NCBI GenBank assembly: GCA_021613375.1
Contig: CM038719.1
Location: 38,733,120-38,797,119, forward strand
Source: Megaleporinus macrocephalus
Taxonomy: Eukaryota > Chordata > Actinopteri > Characiformes > Anostomidae
Reading direction: 5' to 3'
Length of the DNA: 64,000 nt
Shown here: positions 10,891 to 23,160 of the stretch, in pieces
Numbering within the stretch: position 1 is the first letter of the stretch
How the letters are laid out: every line of letters begins with the position of its first letter
Made by a program: the position numbers and the translations under genes
Notes under the pieces: model-generated
Told to the model about the DNA's origin: nothing
Seen by the model: only the letters and a program-made list of their open reading frames with translations
Databases searched by the model: none

Positions 10891-12362
10891 GCAGTCTGAT
10901 GCTAAACAATTGCCCATCCTGTGCAGTCTAAAGCTGAACAACTGCCCATACTGTGTGGTCTGATGCTGAATAACTACTGCCCATCGTGTGCCGTCTGATG
11001 CTGAACAACAGCCCATTGTGTGCCATCTGATGCTAAACAACTGCCCATACTGTGGGGTCTGATGCTGAACAACTGCCTATCCTGTACGGTCTGATGCTAC
11101 ACAACTGCCCATCCTGTGTGGTCTGATGCTGAACAACTGCCCATACTGTGCCGTCTGATGCTGAACAACTGCCCATCGTGTGCGGTCTGATGCTGAACAA
11201 CTACTGCCCATTGAGTGACGTCTAATGCTGAACAACTGCCCATACTGTGGGGTCTGATGCTGAACAACTGCCCATACTGTGTGGTCTGATGCTGAACAAC
11301 TACTGCCCATTGAGTGACGTCTAATGCTGAACAACTGCCCATCCTATGTGGTCTGATGCTGAACAACTACTGCCCATTGAGTGACATCTAATGCTGAACA
11401 ACTGCCCATACTGTGGGGTCTGATGCTGAACAACTGCCCATACTGTGTGGTCTGATGCTGAACAACTACTGCCCATTGAGTGACGTCTAATGCTGAACAA
11501 CTGCCCATCCTATGTGGTCTGATGCTGAACAACTACTGCCCATTGTGTGACGTCTAATGCTGAACAACTGCTCATACTGTGTGGTTTAATACTGAACACC
11601 TGCCCATCCTGTGCTGTCTGATGCTGAGCAACTGCCCATACTGTGGAGCCTGATGCTGAACAACTGCCCATACTGTGGAGTCTGATGCTGAACAACTGCT
11701 CATACTGTGTGGTTTAATACTGAACAACTGCCCATACTGTGTGATCTGATGCTGAACAACTGCCCATACTGTGCGGTCTGATGCTGAACAACTGCCCATA
11801 CTGTGGGGTCTGATGCTGAACAACTGCCCATACTTTGGGGTCTGATGCTGAACAACTGCCCATACTGTGTGGTCTGATGCTGAACAACTGCCCATACTGT
11901 GTGGTCTGATGCTGAACAACTGCCCATACTGTGTGGTCTGATGCTGAAAAACTGCCCATATTGTGTGGTCTGATGCTGAAAAACTGCCCATACTGTGTGG
12001 TCTGATGCTGAAAAACTGCCCATACTGTGTGGTCTGATGCTGAAAAACTGCCCATACTGTGCGATCTGATGCTGAACAACTGCTCATACTGTGTGGTTTA
12101 ATACTGAACAACTGCTCATACTGTGTGGTTTAATACTGAACAACTGCCCATCCTGTGCGGTCTGATGCTGAACAACTGCCCATCCTGTGCAGTCTGATGT
12201 TGAACAACTGCCCATACTGTACGGTCTGATGCTGAACAACTGCCCATCCTGTGGAGTCTGATGCTGAACAACTGCCCATACTGTGCGGTCTGATGCTGAA
12301 CAACTGCCCACCCTGTGTGGTCTGATGCTGAACAACTGCCCACCCTGTGCGGTCTGATGCTG
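10891..12362. repeat. 32-bp minisatellite, about 46 copies
   Basis: The unit contains CTGATGCTGAACAACTGCCC followed by ATACTGTGTGGT. Insertions of ACT (ACAACTACTGCCC) mark certain units, and these recur at spacings of 99, 67, 99 and 67 bp between 11210 and 11541. That gives a local 166-bp higher-order unit. A variant with TTTAATACTGAAC occurs near 11585, 11710, 12100 and 12130. Since 32 is not a multiple of three and the consensus has no stop on the minus strand, all three minus frames stay open for long runs. Confidence 0.93.
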
Positions 12363-12640
12363 TTGCTTCATCTGCGTTGACCTAATCCCTTCGATTGCCA
12401 TGGAACTTCCTACTGTCCAGTGCTTTGTGGCTCTCCAGTAGATCCTGCTTGCTACTTAAGTGCAGATGTTTTCTTCTCCTGCTTTCAGAAACTCATCAGT
12501 CATTGTCTTCTCCTGCCTCACAAACACTGAGCTAGCTCTCACTGCTACTCTGATGGGACTCTAACAGTGTTTTTCCTTGTTCTCTATCGCATGCAATCTT
12601 AAATCTCACTCTTAAATCTTACTTTCATGCTTGTTCTGCT
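12363..12640. other. Intergenic DNA after the 32-bp array
   Basis: No feature is recognised. Confidence 0.4.
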
Positions 12641-12750
12641 ATGGGATGTGGACCGGAGGAGGTTGGGTGCTCCTTTTTGAGTCTGGCTCCTCTCGAGTTT
12701 TCTTCATCTTGCTCTGGGGGAGTTTTTCCTTGTTGCCATGGGAGAATTTA
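12641..12750 (-). repeat. Interspersed repeat family A, fragment
   Basis: The stretch GGACCGGAGGAGGTTGGG through GGGGGAGTTTTTCCTTG is the reverse complement of part of a family also seen at 14545, 28328 and 31980 (plus) and 51840 (minus). Only the central GGAGGAAGAAACC-type part is kept. Confidence 0.55.
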
Positions 12751-13084
12751 TTTTTTTGTATGTAAATTTTTTTTAGAATGAATAAAACAATAGACGGCTC
12801 AATTTTTATAAGTTGCAGGATCGTTGCGAGCGTGCTGGAGTCCTCCTCACACGGCTCTCTGTCTGGAGCAGGGGGGCTCTGGCCTTGTGCTATCAGCTTG
12901 GCTTTGCTCCAGGTGGAGATGCTCATTAAAAGACAGCGCAGTAGAAATATGTGTGCTACACAGATCTAGCGAGGTTGTGGTTTGGCACCTAAAATAGGCC
13001 CAGTTATATTTTATGTAGGATGTGTTTCATTTAACATATAGCATAAGGATCTATATGGCCTGCGGCCTAGGCCTATGAATCTTC

Positions 13085-13172
13085 TTACCTTGTCTTACCT
13101 TGTGCACTTGTGGAATAGCTACAGGATGCCTTGATGCCCCTCTGGGATCAATAAAGTATCTTTCTATCTATC
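13085..13172 (+). mobile_element. L2-like LINE 3' tail
   Basis: The stretch ends CCCCTCTGGGATCAATAAAG followed by a TATC microsatellite. This is the usual 3' terminus of fish L2/Maui-type LINEs. Only the tail is present, so it is a heavily 5'-truncated insertion. Confidence 0.65.
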
Positions 13173-13928
13173 TAAGATCAGTTTTAAGTATCAGTATCAG
13201 AAGTGAGAGCTGGAACACCAGGTGTTTGATACTAGGGAGGCAACCTGTTGCAGACAGGCCTGAAACTAAGACTCTGGCTTTACAACCAGACCTGTGGCTG
13301 ATATGGTTGGTTAAAATTAAATAACTCCTCTCTCGGACACAAAGGAGTCTTCTAGATAGTTGTATAGCTTATGGGTGGGAGTATAAGGGGAGTTGCTCTT
13401 TCTAGGAGATGTGGACGCCAATACTGGAAACCACCCCCAAACATAAATGATCCCATAGTAGCTGTTTCAAACCTTTTCCCAATGAAATTAAACATCAATG
13501 GTTTTAATAAATAATGAGTTCTGATGGGATGAGAAAAGATAAATTAGGAGGAGTCAGGAAGGAGTCAGATGATGACCTCAGATGTATAGAAAATTGGTTT
13601 ATTGTCTTTGTTCTTCAGTTGTGGCTGCCGGCTACAGCTCAACATGAACTCTTGCAAGGCCTTGCAACGTCTTTAATAAACAAGGCCTCACCCTGACCTA
13701 CCAATTGTGGTTCTTGAGATTTATTTGATATTTCTAAATATAAGGTGAACTACTTGTTTTCACTGTTGAAGATCAACGACCCCCAACATGTCCACTAGGG
13801 GTCTTGGACTTGACTTTTCTGTAAAACCTCTTTGTGACAACATTGGTTGTAGAAGGCGCATATAAATAAACCTTGACTTGAGTAGTTCTTTCTATTTATA
13901 TTATAATTATTATTATATGAACTAAACT
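13173..13928. other. Intergenic DNA, nothing recognised
   Basis: Small open frames have no recognisable domain. No array or element end is seen. Confidence 0.4.
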
Positions 13929-14085
13929 TACTCTGGTTTCTTCCCACAGTCCAAACACATGCGGTTGATTGGAGTGTGTGAGTGAGTGTTGGCCATGCGA
14001 TGGACTGGCGACCTGTCCATGGTGCACCTTCGTTTGATGACCTCATGACCCCAATTAGCAAGATAAAGCAGAGGATAATGGATGT
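13929..14085 (+). mobile_element. SINE family 2, 3' body fragment
   Basis: It contains TTCCCACAGTCCAAACACATG, the GATGGACTGGCGACCTGTCC block and a GATAATGGATG tail. The same body is seen in reverse at 40716-41022. The tRNA-like head is absent, so this is a 5'-truncated copy. Confidence 0.7.
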
Positions 14086-14429
14086 ATTGGTCTGGACATT
14101 CCATGCCCTGCCTTGGAGGGCATAAGTTTGTTTGATGTTCATGTAAATGTAACCAAGCGGCAACTTTTCTGATTGGCTAAGACAAAAGAAAACGCAACTC
14201 TTTAGCGTTAAGCTGACTTTAATGGGCTGGTCTTTGTTTTATGTTGCAAACTCTTTAACCCTAGAACCGTGGGGTAGTTTTCTCTCCATACAAAACAACC
14301 CCACAAATAACTGTTTTATAACCTTCATACTATATGTATATATTCTAGCCTATTTCTTACTTCAATATTGTCTATTTATTGTATGTTTGCACTGTTTTCA
14401 CTACTATATATAATGCTGCCCTGCTGTAG

Positions 14430-14518
14430 AGTTGTATCTGAGCCTCACCCCAACCATTCCAATGCATGTTATGTCCTGACATGATGTACAAATGACAAAT
14501 AAACTTGAACTCTAGAAT
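14430..14518 (+). mobile_element. LINE-like 3' tail
   Basis: The stretch ending TGTACAAATGACAAATAAAC then TTGAACT resembles the terminal tail of L2/CR1-type LINEs. No coding part is retained. Confidence 0.45.
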
Positions 14519-14544
14519 GCAACAATGAAAGGTGCTGAGTATAA

Positions 14545-15040
14545 TTCAATTCAATTCATATTTATTTGTATATCACTTTTTACAATGATGTTGTCAGAAA
14601 GCCACTTTACAGAAGTTTGGAAACAGACATTTACAACATATAACCCTCCAGTGAGGAAGCCAGAGATGACAGTGGCAAGGAAAGACTCCCTCAGACTGGA
14701 GGAAGAAACCTTGAGAGGAACCAAGACTTACAAGGAGACCCATCCTCCTCTGGTCAAACAGTATTTACAGTTTAATAAACTAAATAACAAAGAAAAGCTG
14801 AGAGAACATCTGTTTAAGTTCTGGATGGTAAAGCTTTAGAAGCTGCACAGGTAGAGGCAGTCTCTGACTGAGTCTTTATGAAAAGTGGGAGTGAACTGAA
14901 ACAGTCCCATCCTATCTCAATTCTGGTACATCTGGATAACACAGTGATGTAATTGATGGTGTAGCACAAATGAGCAGGAGAGCTGGTTGATGATAGATGA
15001 GGAGGAGGCCCTGGTTGTCAGTGTAAATAGCTGTAGATAA
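14545..15040 (+). repeat. Interspersed repeat family A, long copy
   Basis: It starts with TTCAATTCATATTTATTTG and continues through AGTGAGGAAGCCAGAGATG, CTCAGACTGGAGGAAGAAAC and CCCATCCTCCTCTGGTC to a GTGAACTGAAACAGTCCC region. Homologous copies lie at 28328-28870, 31980-32355 and 51840-52095 (minus), which establishes the family from this window alone. The 104-codon frame inside is not a gene. The class of the element is not clear to me. Confidence 0.75.
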
Positions 15041-15109
15041 AGATAATATAGATAAAGCTATAGCATAACCATAGACATTCCCTGAACTGTATCCAACCAA
15101 AAATAGCTA

Positions 15110-15756
15110 TTATGTAACCATGAGAATGGCTGCAGAGTAATAATGGAAATATGAATATAATACACTATTTAATGCAGTATATTAAAACCTTTAGCTTCGA
15201 AGGCAGAAGGGCAAAAAACAGTGTTTTGAAAAATGGGGAAGACGTGCCCCTTCCATCCCCCCGTGGAGCTCCGCTCGCTTTCTCCGCGTTAATATCATCC
15301 CGCTCTGGAGCTTCGGTCCTCGCAGGATCTGCACGGAGCACCATGCCCAGAGGCGAAACATGCTTCCATGGGCGGCGGAAGATTTATAAACAAAGTCCAG
15401 TGATATAATATTTGCCTTTTAAATTATTGAACAGGGACTTTTATGAGTTTCTCTCTCTCTCCCATAACGAATTCCATGTGGGATGCCATTCCGAGTTTAC
15501 CGAGTTGTCCGCTGTTTGAGTAATCCGCATATGCCAACAGACGACTGCGATTTACATAAAGTGCTCACACGACGCCCGCCGCTCTTCTCTCTGTAGTGCC
15601 GTTTGTGTGGAACACATGTATCCGCGCGCTGGGGAATGTTTTCTTCTCGTGTTGTTTTGCTTGCCTCATGCAAATCCCTCATCTGAAATTACGGCAACTA
15701 GCGAGGCTGATCTGAAGCTGCAACAGCAGAGGTCAAACCGTTAGAAGACAACCCGC
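15110..15756. other. Intergenic DNA, possible conserved island
   Basis: The interval 15430-15756 is complex sequence with CpGs and no recognised repeat. No coding exon is convincing. Confidence 0.35.
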
Positions 15757-16127
15757 GCTTAGCATAGTGTAGGCCGAGGCCGCAAAGCTTTCAGCGAGGC
15801 ACATTCGGTTCAGTTTGCCCGATTTGGGCTGCAGCATTCTGAAATATATATATATATATATAGAAAGTATATAGAGAGTGTATAGAGAGTATATAGAAAG
15901 TGTATTAAAAGCATATAGAGAGTATATAGAGAGTACATAGAGTATATAGAAAGTATATAGAGAGTGTATAGAGACTATATAGAGAGGATATAGAAAGTAT
16001 ATAGAGAGTGTATAGAGACTATATAGAGAGGATATAGAAAGTATATAGAGAGTAGCCCAAATCGGGCAAACTGAACCGAATGTGCCTCGCTGAAAGCTTT
16101 GCGGCCTCGGCCTATACTATGCTAAGC
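15757..16127. repeat. Long inverted repeat, 74-bp arms
   Basis: Left arm 15757-15830 and right arm 16054-16127 are reverse complements over 74 bp with one mismatch (AGTGTAGG against AGTATAGG). The 223-bp spacer is filled with ATATAGAGAG repeats. Transcribed or single-stranded DNA here could fold into a very stable hairpin. The arms are CpG-containing complex sequence, unlike transposon ends, and there is no obvious target duplication outside them. Confidence 0.9.
15844..16052. repeat. ATATAGAGAG array inside the inverted repeat
   Basis: Units near 11 bp (AGTATATAGAG) mix with AAAGTATAT and AAGTGTATTAAAAGC variants. The same array type continues outside the inverted repeat at 16262. Confidence 0.85.
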
Positions 16128-16261
16128 TATTATATATATATATATAATACTGATAAGGATGGTAGCAACCAGGGGCGTAGCTAGCCCTAAATTGAGCCCC
16201 AGTACCCCTAAAGATTATAGTAGAAAAAACATGAATTTGTCTCTAACAAGCTGGAAATGAT

Positions 16262-16821
16262 AGACCATAGAAAGTATATAGAGAGTATATAGAGAGTACA
16301 TAGAGAGTATATAGAGAGAATATAGAGTATATAGAATATATATAGAAAATATATAGAGAGTATATAGAAAGTATATAGAGAGTACCTAGAGAGTATATAG
16401 AGTATATAGAAAGTATATAGAGAGTATGAAGAAAGTATATAGGGAGTACATAGAGAGTATATAGAGAGAACATAGAAAGTATATAGAGAGTATATAGAAA
16501 GTATATAGCGAGAATATAGAAAGTATATAGAGAGTATATAGAAAGCATATAGAGTATATAGAAAGTGTATTAAAAGCATATAGAGAGTATATAGAGAGTA
16601 TATAGAAAGTATATAGAGAGTGTATAGAGAGTATATAGAAAGTGTATTAAAAGCATATAGAGAGTATATAGAGAGTACATAGAGTATATAGAAAGTATAT
16701 AGAGAGTGTATAGAGACTATATAGAGAGTATATAGAAAGTATATAGAGAGTGTATAGAGACTATATAGAGAGGATATAGAAAGTATATAGAGAGTGCATA
16801 GACAGTATATAGAGAGTATAT
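16262..16821. repeat. ATATAGAGAG minisatellite
   Basis: About 50 short units of the AGTATATAGAG type, with AAAGTATATAG variants. The block AAGTGTATTAAAAGCATATA recurs at 16563 and 16642, as it does at 15899. The minus-strand frames of YILSIYSLYTF type are repeat read-through. Confidence 0.88.
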
Positions 16822-17247
16822 GTTTAAACCAATTATTTTAACAATGAAAATACAGCCCCTCCTCCCCTTGCTATGCAAAATGGTATGATCCAGCTTCTCT
16901 GTCTCTTGATGTCAGTGTCTAGTACGTTTTGTAAAGGAGTATTTTAGTACTTTATCACTCAGAACCAACACATTACAGTCATTATCAGCCTAGCTTGAAC
17001 CCTAACCCATATTTCTGATCACTCTTTATTCTGTTATTGTAGCTAGGAGTGAATATCTGAGAGTTTATTGTAATTTAGCAGGCTAATGCTGCAGGTGGTC
17101 TGTTTGCTGTTCATAAAGGAGTGAGAGAAGCTGTAACTGCTGTGCTGTTGGTTAGTCTGTGTGTTATTAAAGCTAAGGTGCTACAGTAGTGCTGTATGTA
17201 TGTGTATTAGATAATTAATGTTGCAGAATGATAAGATATGATCAGAT

Positions 17248-17312
<65 letters not shown>

Positions 17313-18119
17313 TGTGTGTGTGTGTGTGTGCGGTCAGCCGGTTAGCTATGGATATTCAATTCTTTTTCAGGTTCAGGTGAGAGAGTAAGGCCGACGTGAT
17401 CTTGACCATATGCTCAGAATCTGTTGTTAATGATAATAATATTGATAACTGATTATTAGAATTGGTATGTCTGATCTAAATTATTCTAATTTTTCTGCCA
17501 TGACACACTCACCCCAAGTCTCATGCCCTGAATTTCTGTCATTCTCATCTAGTCACCCTTTAGCCCACAGAAGCTCAATATTCAATAAGAAAAGTGTGTT
17601 AAATTGATATGGATATATATTTTTCTCTTATATGAAATACATGAGCTATTCTCATTTGGGTGCTCAGCACCCCTAAACCTCTAAGCCTACAATCACGCCT
17701 GGTAGCAAAGGGTGAGCATTGGTTTCTAAAATTGACAAAGAATGAACATCCTTATGACGTATACACGCTCAGCATTGGGATCCCGGCCCTGCGGGTCATG
17801 TAACGCATCGTAATGCAGCTTAACAAGCACCATGACTGGCGTAGACCGTACCTGACTGGTGAGGATACTGCAGAAATAGCCCATTTGCTCCCATTACTTT
17901 CAGAATTTCTGCACAAAACAAACAAGGGCGATGGTGCATTTGCTTTTCGGATCATAACTTTCGCGGGTCCGTGTTTTGAAAGCCACTGCCACCAACCTCT
18001 CTGGAGTAGCAGTGGCCCACTTTCAGTTTTCCAATTGTTTTCACTATTGAGTTCCATTAAACTTGACATTTCAGATCCCAGCAATCAAATTCAGTCAACT
18101 ACCTGGAAAACACTGTACA
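16822..18119. other. Intergenic DNA with TG microsatellite
   Basis: A (TG)n run occupies 17249-17330. The frames at 17752-18127 are on both strands and have no recognisable domain. Nothing else is identified. Confidence 0.45.
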
Positions 18120-18365
18120 TGTACTGATATAAATAATCATACATACGATACAAAGTAACATGATAGTTCCAGATTTCTCCTGGACGCCCCAGACATTGTA
18201 TGAATGTATTCAGTTCCTTCAGCAGCAATCTTGATTTAGCTTAATGAAGTACTGAGCAGTCAAAGCAGGTATTAGATGAGAACTGATAATAATACTGGGT
18301 TGTTTAGGAGAAGCTTGGAAAGAGTTAAATAAACACACTGACATATGGAAAAGCACTACTTACTG
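18120..18365 (-). repeat. Interspersed repeat family B, copy 1
   Basis: Read in reverse, it contains CTCATCTAATACCTGCTTTG and ATTGCTGCTGAAGGAACTG. Homologous plus-strand copies lie at 36888-37080 and 44690-45060. The 44.7-kb copy begins with a transposon-terminus-like sequence. Confidence 0.7.
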
Positions 18366-18395
18366 TATTAATACCCAAGGTGTCAATAGTATTCA

Positions 18396-18962
18396 CATTC
18401 ATTACTCAGGTAGAAGTATAGATACTAGGGTCTAAATATACTTCTGTAGAAGTTGAAGTATCAACTCAAGCTTTTTACTCCAGTAAAACTAAAAAGTACT
18501 GCTTTCAGAACTACTTAAAGTATAAAAGTAAAAGTAATGTAAGGAAAAAATGCCATTAGGGATAAAAGCTTAGGCCGCACCACAGCGGTCAATAGTGCAC
18601 TAGACCACCTCCCCAAAAACCCCATTCTTCTAAAAGCCATAATGACTATACATAATGTTATATTAAAATGTTAATGTTGATAAATTTGGGATGCGCTAGG
18701 CTTCCTGTTTCAGCCGCATATACGCCCATTGAACATGAATGTAGTTTAGTACAATGTAAATATATTAAAGAAGCATATCTGTGTACTACTGAACATCAAC
18801 ATGTGTTTCATGGAGCAGAAGATATGATGACTAGTTGTCTATAAGTATTGTAATGAAGTCAAACTTCAAAGACAGGTTATCAATAATCTTTACTGGAATG
18901 TAAATGTACATGAATGAAAACAAGCTGAACTGAAATAGGAGTAACGAGACTATGTTTAAAAT
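18396..18962. mobile_element. Fish hAT-like non-autonomous element, 5' part
   Basis: TTCATTACTCAGGTAGAAG, GAAGTATCAACTCAAGC and AAAGTATAAAAGTAAAAGTA are phrases I recognise from a common fish non-autonomous element usually placed in hAT. The segment 18747-18962 is repeated almost exactly at 63746-64000. Class assignment is from memory. Confidence 0.5.
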
Positions 18963-19946
18963 GTAAGGAGTAGAAAGTACTGATAATGGAGTGTAAATGT
19001 AAGGAGTAGAAAGTACAGATAATGGAGTGTAAATGTAAGGAGTAGAAAGTACTGATAATGGAGTATAAATGTAAGACGTAGAAAGTACTGATAATGGAGT
19101 GTAAATGTAAGGAGTAGGAAGTACTGATAATGGAGTGTAAATGTAAGGAGTAGAAAGTACAGATAATGGAGTGTAAATGTAAGGAGTAGAAAGTACAGAT
19201 AATGGAGTGTAAATGTAAGGAGTAGAAAGTACTGACAATGGAGTGTAAATGTAAGGAGTAGAAAGTACTGATAATGGAGTGTAAATGTAAGGAGTAGAAA
19301 GTACTGATAATGGAGTGTAAATGTAAGGAGTAGAAAGTACTGATAATGGAGTGTAAATGTAAGGAGTAGAAAGTATAGATAATGGAGTGTAAATTTAAGG
19401 AGTAGAAAGTACTGATAATGGAGTGTAAATGTAAGGAGTAGAAAGTACTGATAATGGAGTGTAAATGTAAGGAGTCGAAAGTACTGATAATGGAGTGTAA
19501 ATGTAAGGAGTAGAAAGTACTGATAATGGAGTGTAAATGTAGGGAGTAGAAAGTACTGATAATGGAGTGTAAATGTAAGGAGTAGAAAGTACTGATAATG
19601 GAGTGTAAATGTAAGGAGTAGAAAGTATAGATAATGGAGTGTAAATGTAAGGAGTAGAAAGTACTGATAATGGAGTGTAAATTTAAGGAGTAGAAAGTAC
19701 AGATAATGGAGTGTAAATGTAAGGAGTAGAAAGTACTAATAATGGAGTGTAAATGTAAGGAGTAGAAAGTACTGATAATGGAGTGTAAATGTAGGAAGTA
19801 GAAAGTACTGATAATGGAGTGTAAATGTAGGGAGTATAAAGTACAGATAATGGAGTGTAAATGTAAGGAGTAGAAAGTACTGATAATGGAGTGTAAATGT
19901 AAGGAGTAGAAAGTACTGATAATGGAGTGTAAATGTAAGGAGTAGA
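18963..19946. repeat. 36-bp minisatellite, about 27 copies
   Basis: The unit is AAGGAGTAGAAAGTACTGAT followed by AATGGAGTGTAAATGT. Sporadic variants (ACAG, ATAG, ATTTAAGG, ATGTAGGG) are spread through it. It grows directly out of the preceding element. Because 36 is a multiple of three, the minus strand carries an open frame of 369 codons (18880-19989) with a 12-residue period (FYSLHLHSIIST). There is no evidence that it is a gene. Confidence 0.94.
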
Positions 19947-22246
19947 CTGAGATTTTGCAGGACAGTAGTTGAGTTTGACTGGGAATCAAACTGAGACCAT
20001 GTGCACCATTGTAGCAGTATTGAACTGAGCATCAAACTGAGGCTTTGCAGAGCAGTTGTTGTGATTGACTGGGCATCAAACTGGGACTATTTGCACCATT
20101 GTAGCAGCATTGAATTGGGCATCAAACTGAGAGACTTTGGAGGATAGTAGCAACAGGTCTACTGGGGATACTTTGCAGGACAGTAGTTGAGTTCAACTGG
20201 GCATTAAACTGGGACAATTTGCACCATAGTAAGTATTTACCTGAGCATCAAACTGACAGACTTTGCAAAGCATTGGTTGTGATTGACTGGGTATTAAACT
20301 GGGACTATGTGCACCATTGCAGCAGTATTTAACCGGGTATCAAACAGACTTTGCAGAGCATTGGTTGTGATTGACTGGGTATTAAACTGGGACTTTGTGC
20401 ACCATTGCAGCAGTATTTAACCGGGTATCAAACAGACTTTGCAGAGCAGTGGTTGTGATTGACTGGGCATTAAACTGGTAGAGTCTACAGGGTAGTAGCA
20501 AAGTTCCACTGGGTATTGAACTGGGATACTTTGCAGGACAGTAGTTGAGTTTGACTGGGCATCAAACTGGGACAATTTGCGCCATAGTAACAGTGTTTAC
20601 CTAAAAAAGTCAAACTGATAGACTTTGCAGAGCAGTGTTTGTGGTTGACCAGCCATCAAACTGAGACTATTCGCACCATTGTAGCAGTATTGAACTGGGC
20701 ATCAATATAAGACTTTGCAGGACAATGGTTGGGTTTGACTGGGAATCAAACTGGGACTATGTGTACCATTGTAGCAGTATTAAACTGGGCATCAAGCGGA
20801 GATTTACAGAGCAGTGCTTGTGATTGACTGGGAATCAGACTGGGACTATGTGCACCATTTTAGTCGTATTGAATTGGGCATCAAACTGAGAGACTTTGGA
20901 GGATAGTAGCAAATGTTTTACTGGGGATACTTTGCAGGACAGTAGTTGCGTTTGACTGGGCATTAAATTGGGCCAATTTGCACCATAGTAAGTGTTTACC
21001 TGAGCATCAAACTGAGATTTGCAGAGCAGTGGTTGTGATTGACGGGGCATCAAACTGGGACTATTTGCACTATTTTAGCAGTAATGAACTTGGCGTCAAA
21101 CTGAGACTTTGCAGAGCAGTGGTTGTGATTGAGTGGGCATCAAACTGGGACTATTTGCACCATTGTAGCAGTATTGAACTGGGCATCAAACTGAGATTTG
21201 CAAAGCAGTGGTTGTGATTGTTTGGGCATCAAACTGGGACTATTTGCACCCTGGTAACAGTGTTTACCTGAGCATCAAACTGACAGACTTTGCAGAGTAG
21301 TGGTTGTGATTGACGGGGCATCAAACAGGGCCTATTTGCACTATTTTAGCAGTAATGAACTGGGCATCAAACTGAGACTTTGCAGAGCAGTGGTTGTGAT
21401 TGATTGGGCATCAAACTGGGACTATTTGCACCCTGGTAACAGTGTTTACCTGAGCATCAAACTGACAGACTTTGCAGAGCAGTGGTTGTGTTTGACTGGG
21501 TATCAAACTGAGACCATGTGCACCATTGTAGCAGTATTGAACTGAGCATCAAACTGAGGCTTTGCAGAGCAGTAGTTGTGATTGACTGGGCATCAAACTG
21601 GGACTATTTGCACCATTGTAGCAGTATTGAACTGGGCATCAAACTGAGATTTGCAGAGCAGTGGTTGTGATTGACGGGGCATCAAACTGGGCCTATTTGC
21701 ACTATTTTAGCAGTATTGAACTGGGCATCAAACTGAGACTTTGCAGAGCAGTGGTTGTGATTGAGTGGGCATCAAACTGGGACTATTTGCACCATTGTAG
21801 CAGTATTGAACTGGGCATCAAACTGAGATTTGCAGAGCAGTGGTTGTGATTGACGGGGCATCAAACTGGGACTATTTGCACTATTTTAGCAGTATTGAAC
21901 TGGGCATCAAACTGAGATTTGCAAAGCAGTGGTTGTGATTGTTTGGGCATCAAACTGAGACTACTTGCACCCTGGTAACAGTGTTTACCTGAGCATCAAA
22001 CTGACAGACTTTGCAAAGCAGTGGTTGTGATTGACTGGGCATCAAACTGGGACTATTTGCACCATTGTAGCAGTATAGAACTGGGCATCAAACTGAGAGA
22101 CTTTGAAGGGTAGTAGCAAAAGTTCTAGTGAGGAAACTTTGCAGGACAGTAGTAGCAGTATTCATTGTAGCAGTATTGAGCTGGGCATCAAACTGAGACT
22201 TTGCAGAGCAGTGGTTGTGATTGACTGGGCATCAAACTGGGACAGT
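19947..22246. repeat. 46-bp dimeric satellite, block I
   Basis: Two related 46-bp monomers alternate, both starting TGGGCATCAAAC. Type A continues TGGGACTATTTGCACC and type B continues TGAGACTTTGCAGAGCAGTG, giving a 92-bp dimer. A third variant, with CCTGGTAACAGTGTTTACC, recurs near 21250, 21430 and 21970. The left third is more degenerate. The block abuts the 36-bp array with no gap. Confidence 0.9.
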
Positions 22247-23160
22247 TTGTACAGTTCTATGTCCTGAACTCTCCTTATTCTACTATGACAATGTAAAACA
22301 ATTCTAACAATTTTAACAATTTTCAAAATCTGAAGGTTGGTTTTTCAATCTCTGAACCAGAAAATCTCACTCTGTAGCCCCCTGTTTGCAGGAGGCAAAT
22401 CAGTATGTTTACAACATTTTAGCATTTGTCAATTTTCCGGTCAAACTTCCACTTGTGATGAATGGAACTGAAGGAAACTGAACAAATACGATTCGCTTTG
22501 TTTTATATACAGTAAGACGGCAAAGAAACACTTCACTGTGTGTCTAAAAATACGCCGAGACAGACTATGGCAGCTCCCACAACTGCCTGTCAGTCCTGAT
22601 CTGCTTTCGCGTGACTGACTGCTCCAAACAAAAGAGTTAGAGAGTCGTTCTGTTCATTTCGCCGACGGATTAAGATACACACAGGATTTGTGCGACAAAG
22701 GACTGAAGGAATTTTGGCCGAGCGTCAAGCCGTTTAAAGGAATACCCCTGAAAAATGCTAACATGGCTAACAGTCAATAACTCTTAATGGGGACCAGTTA
22801 GCATGATTGACTTATAATGAGAGCTTAATATCTCCTAAGAGCTTTTATTCAGCGTTATGTAAAGAATTTGCTTTTAATAACCAGCCTGTCTCGGCTCACT
22901 GCTTTCCCCGGACTAGCCCAGGTGTTCATACCCGCAGCGCACCGCTCTAATATACATACAGTCCAATCTTCCTTCATTTAGTTATCAGTGTCCACCTGTG
23001 CGTTCAGATATGTACTTAATACTTACTGACTTTCATTCACTCATTTCATCATGTACACCAGATCATTATCTATGTTTATGTTTGTGTATCTCCAGTATAA
23101 TAACAGTAGCACATTTTAGCTGTAGGTTGTGTCCGTTTGCTTGTCTATTATTTGTGGTAT
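22247..23160. other. Non-repeat spacer between satellite blocks
   Basis: About 0.9 kb of complex sequence. The part 22480-22940 contains CpGs and no recognised repeat. No gene is supported. Confidence 0.45.

Noticed and set aside
18880..19989. 369-codon open frame on the minus strand
   Set aside because: It is a pure 12-residue repeat caused by a 36-bp tandem array whose unit has no stop in this frame. No start context, splice site or non-repeat domain supports a gene.
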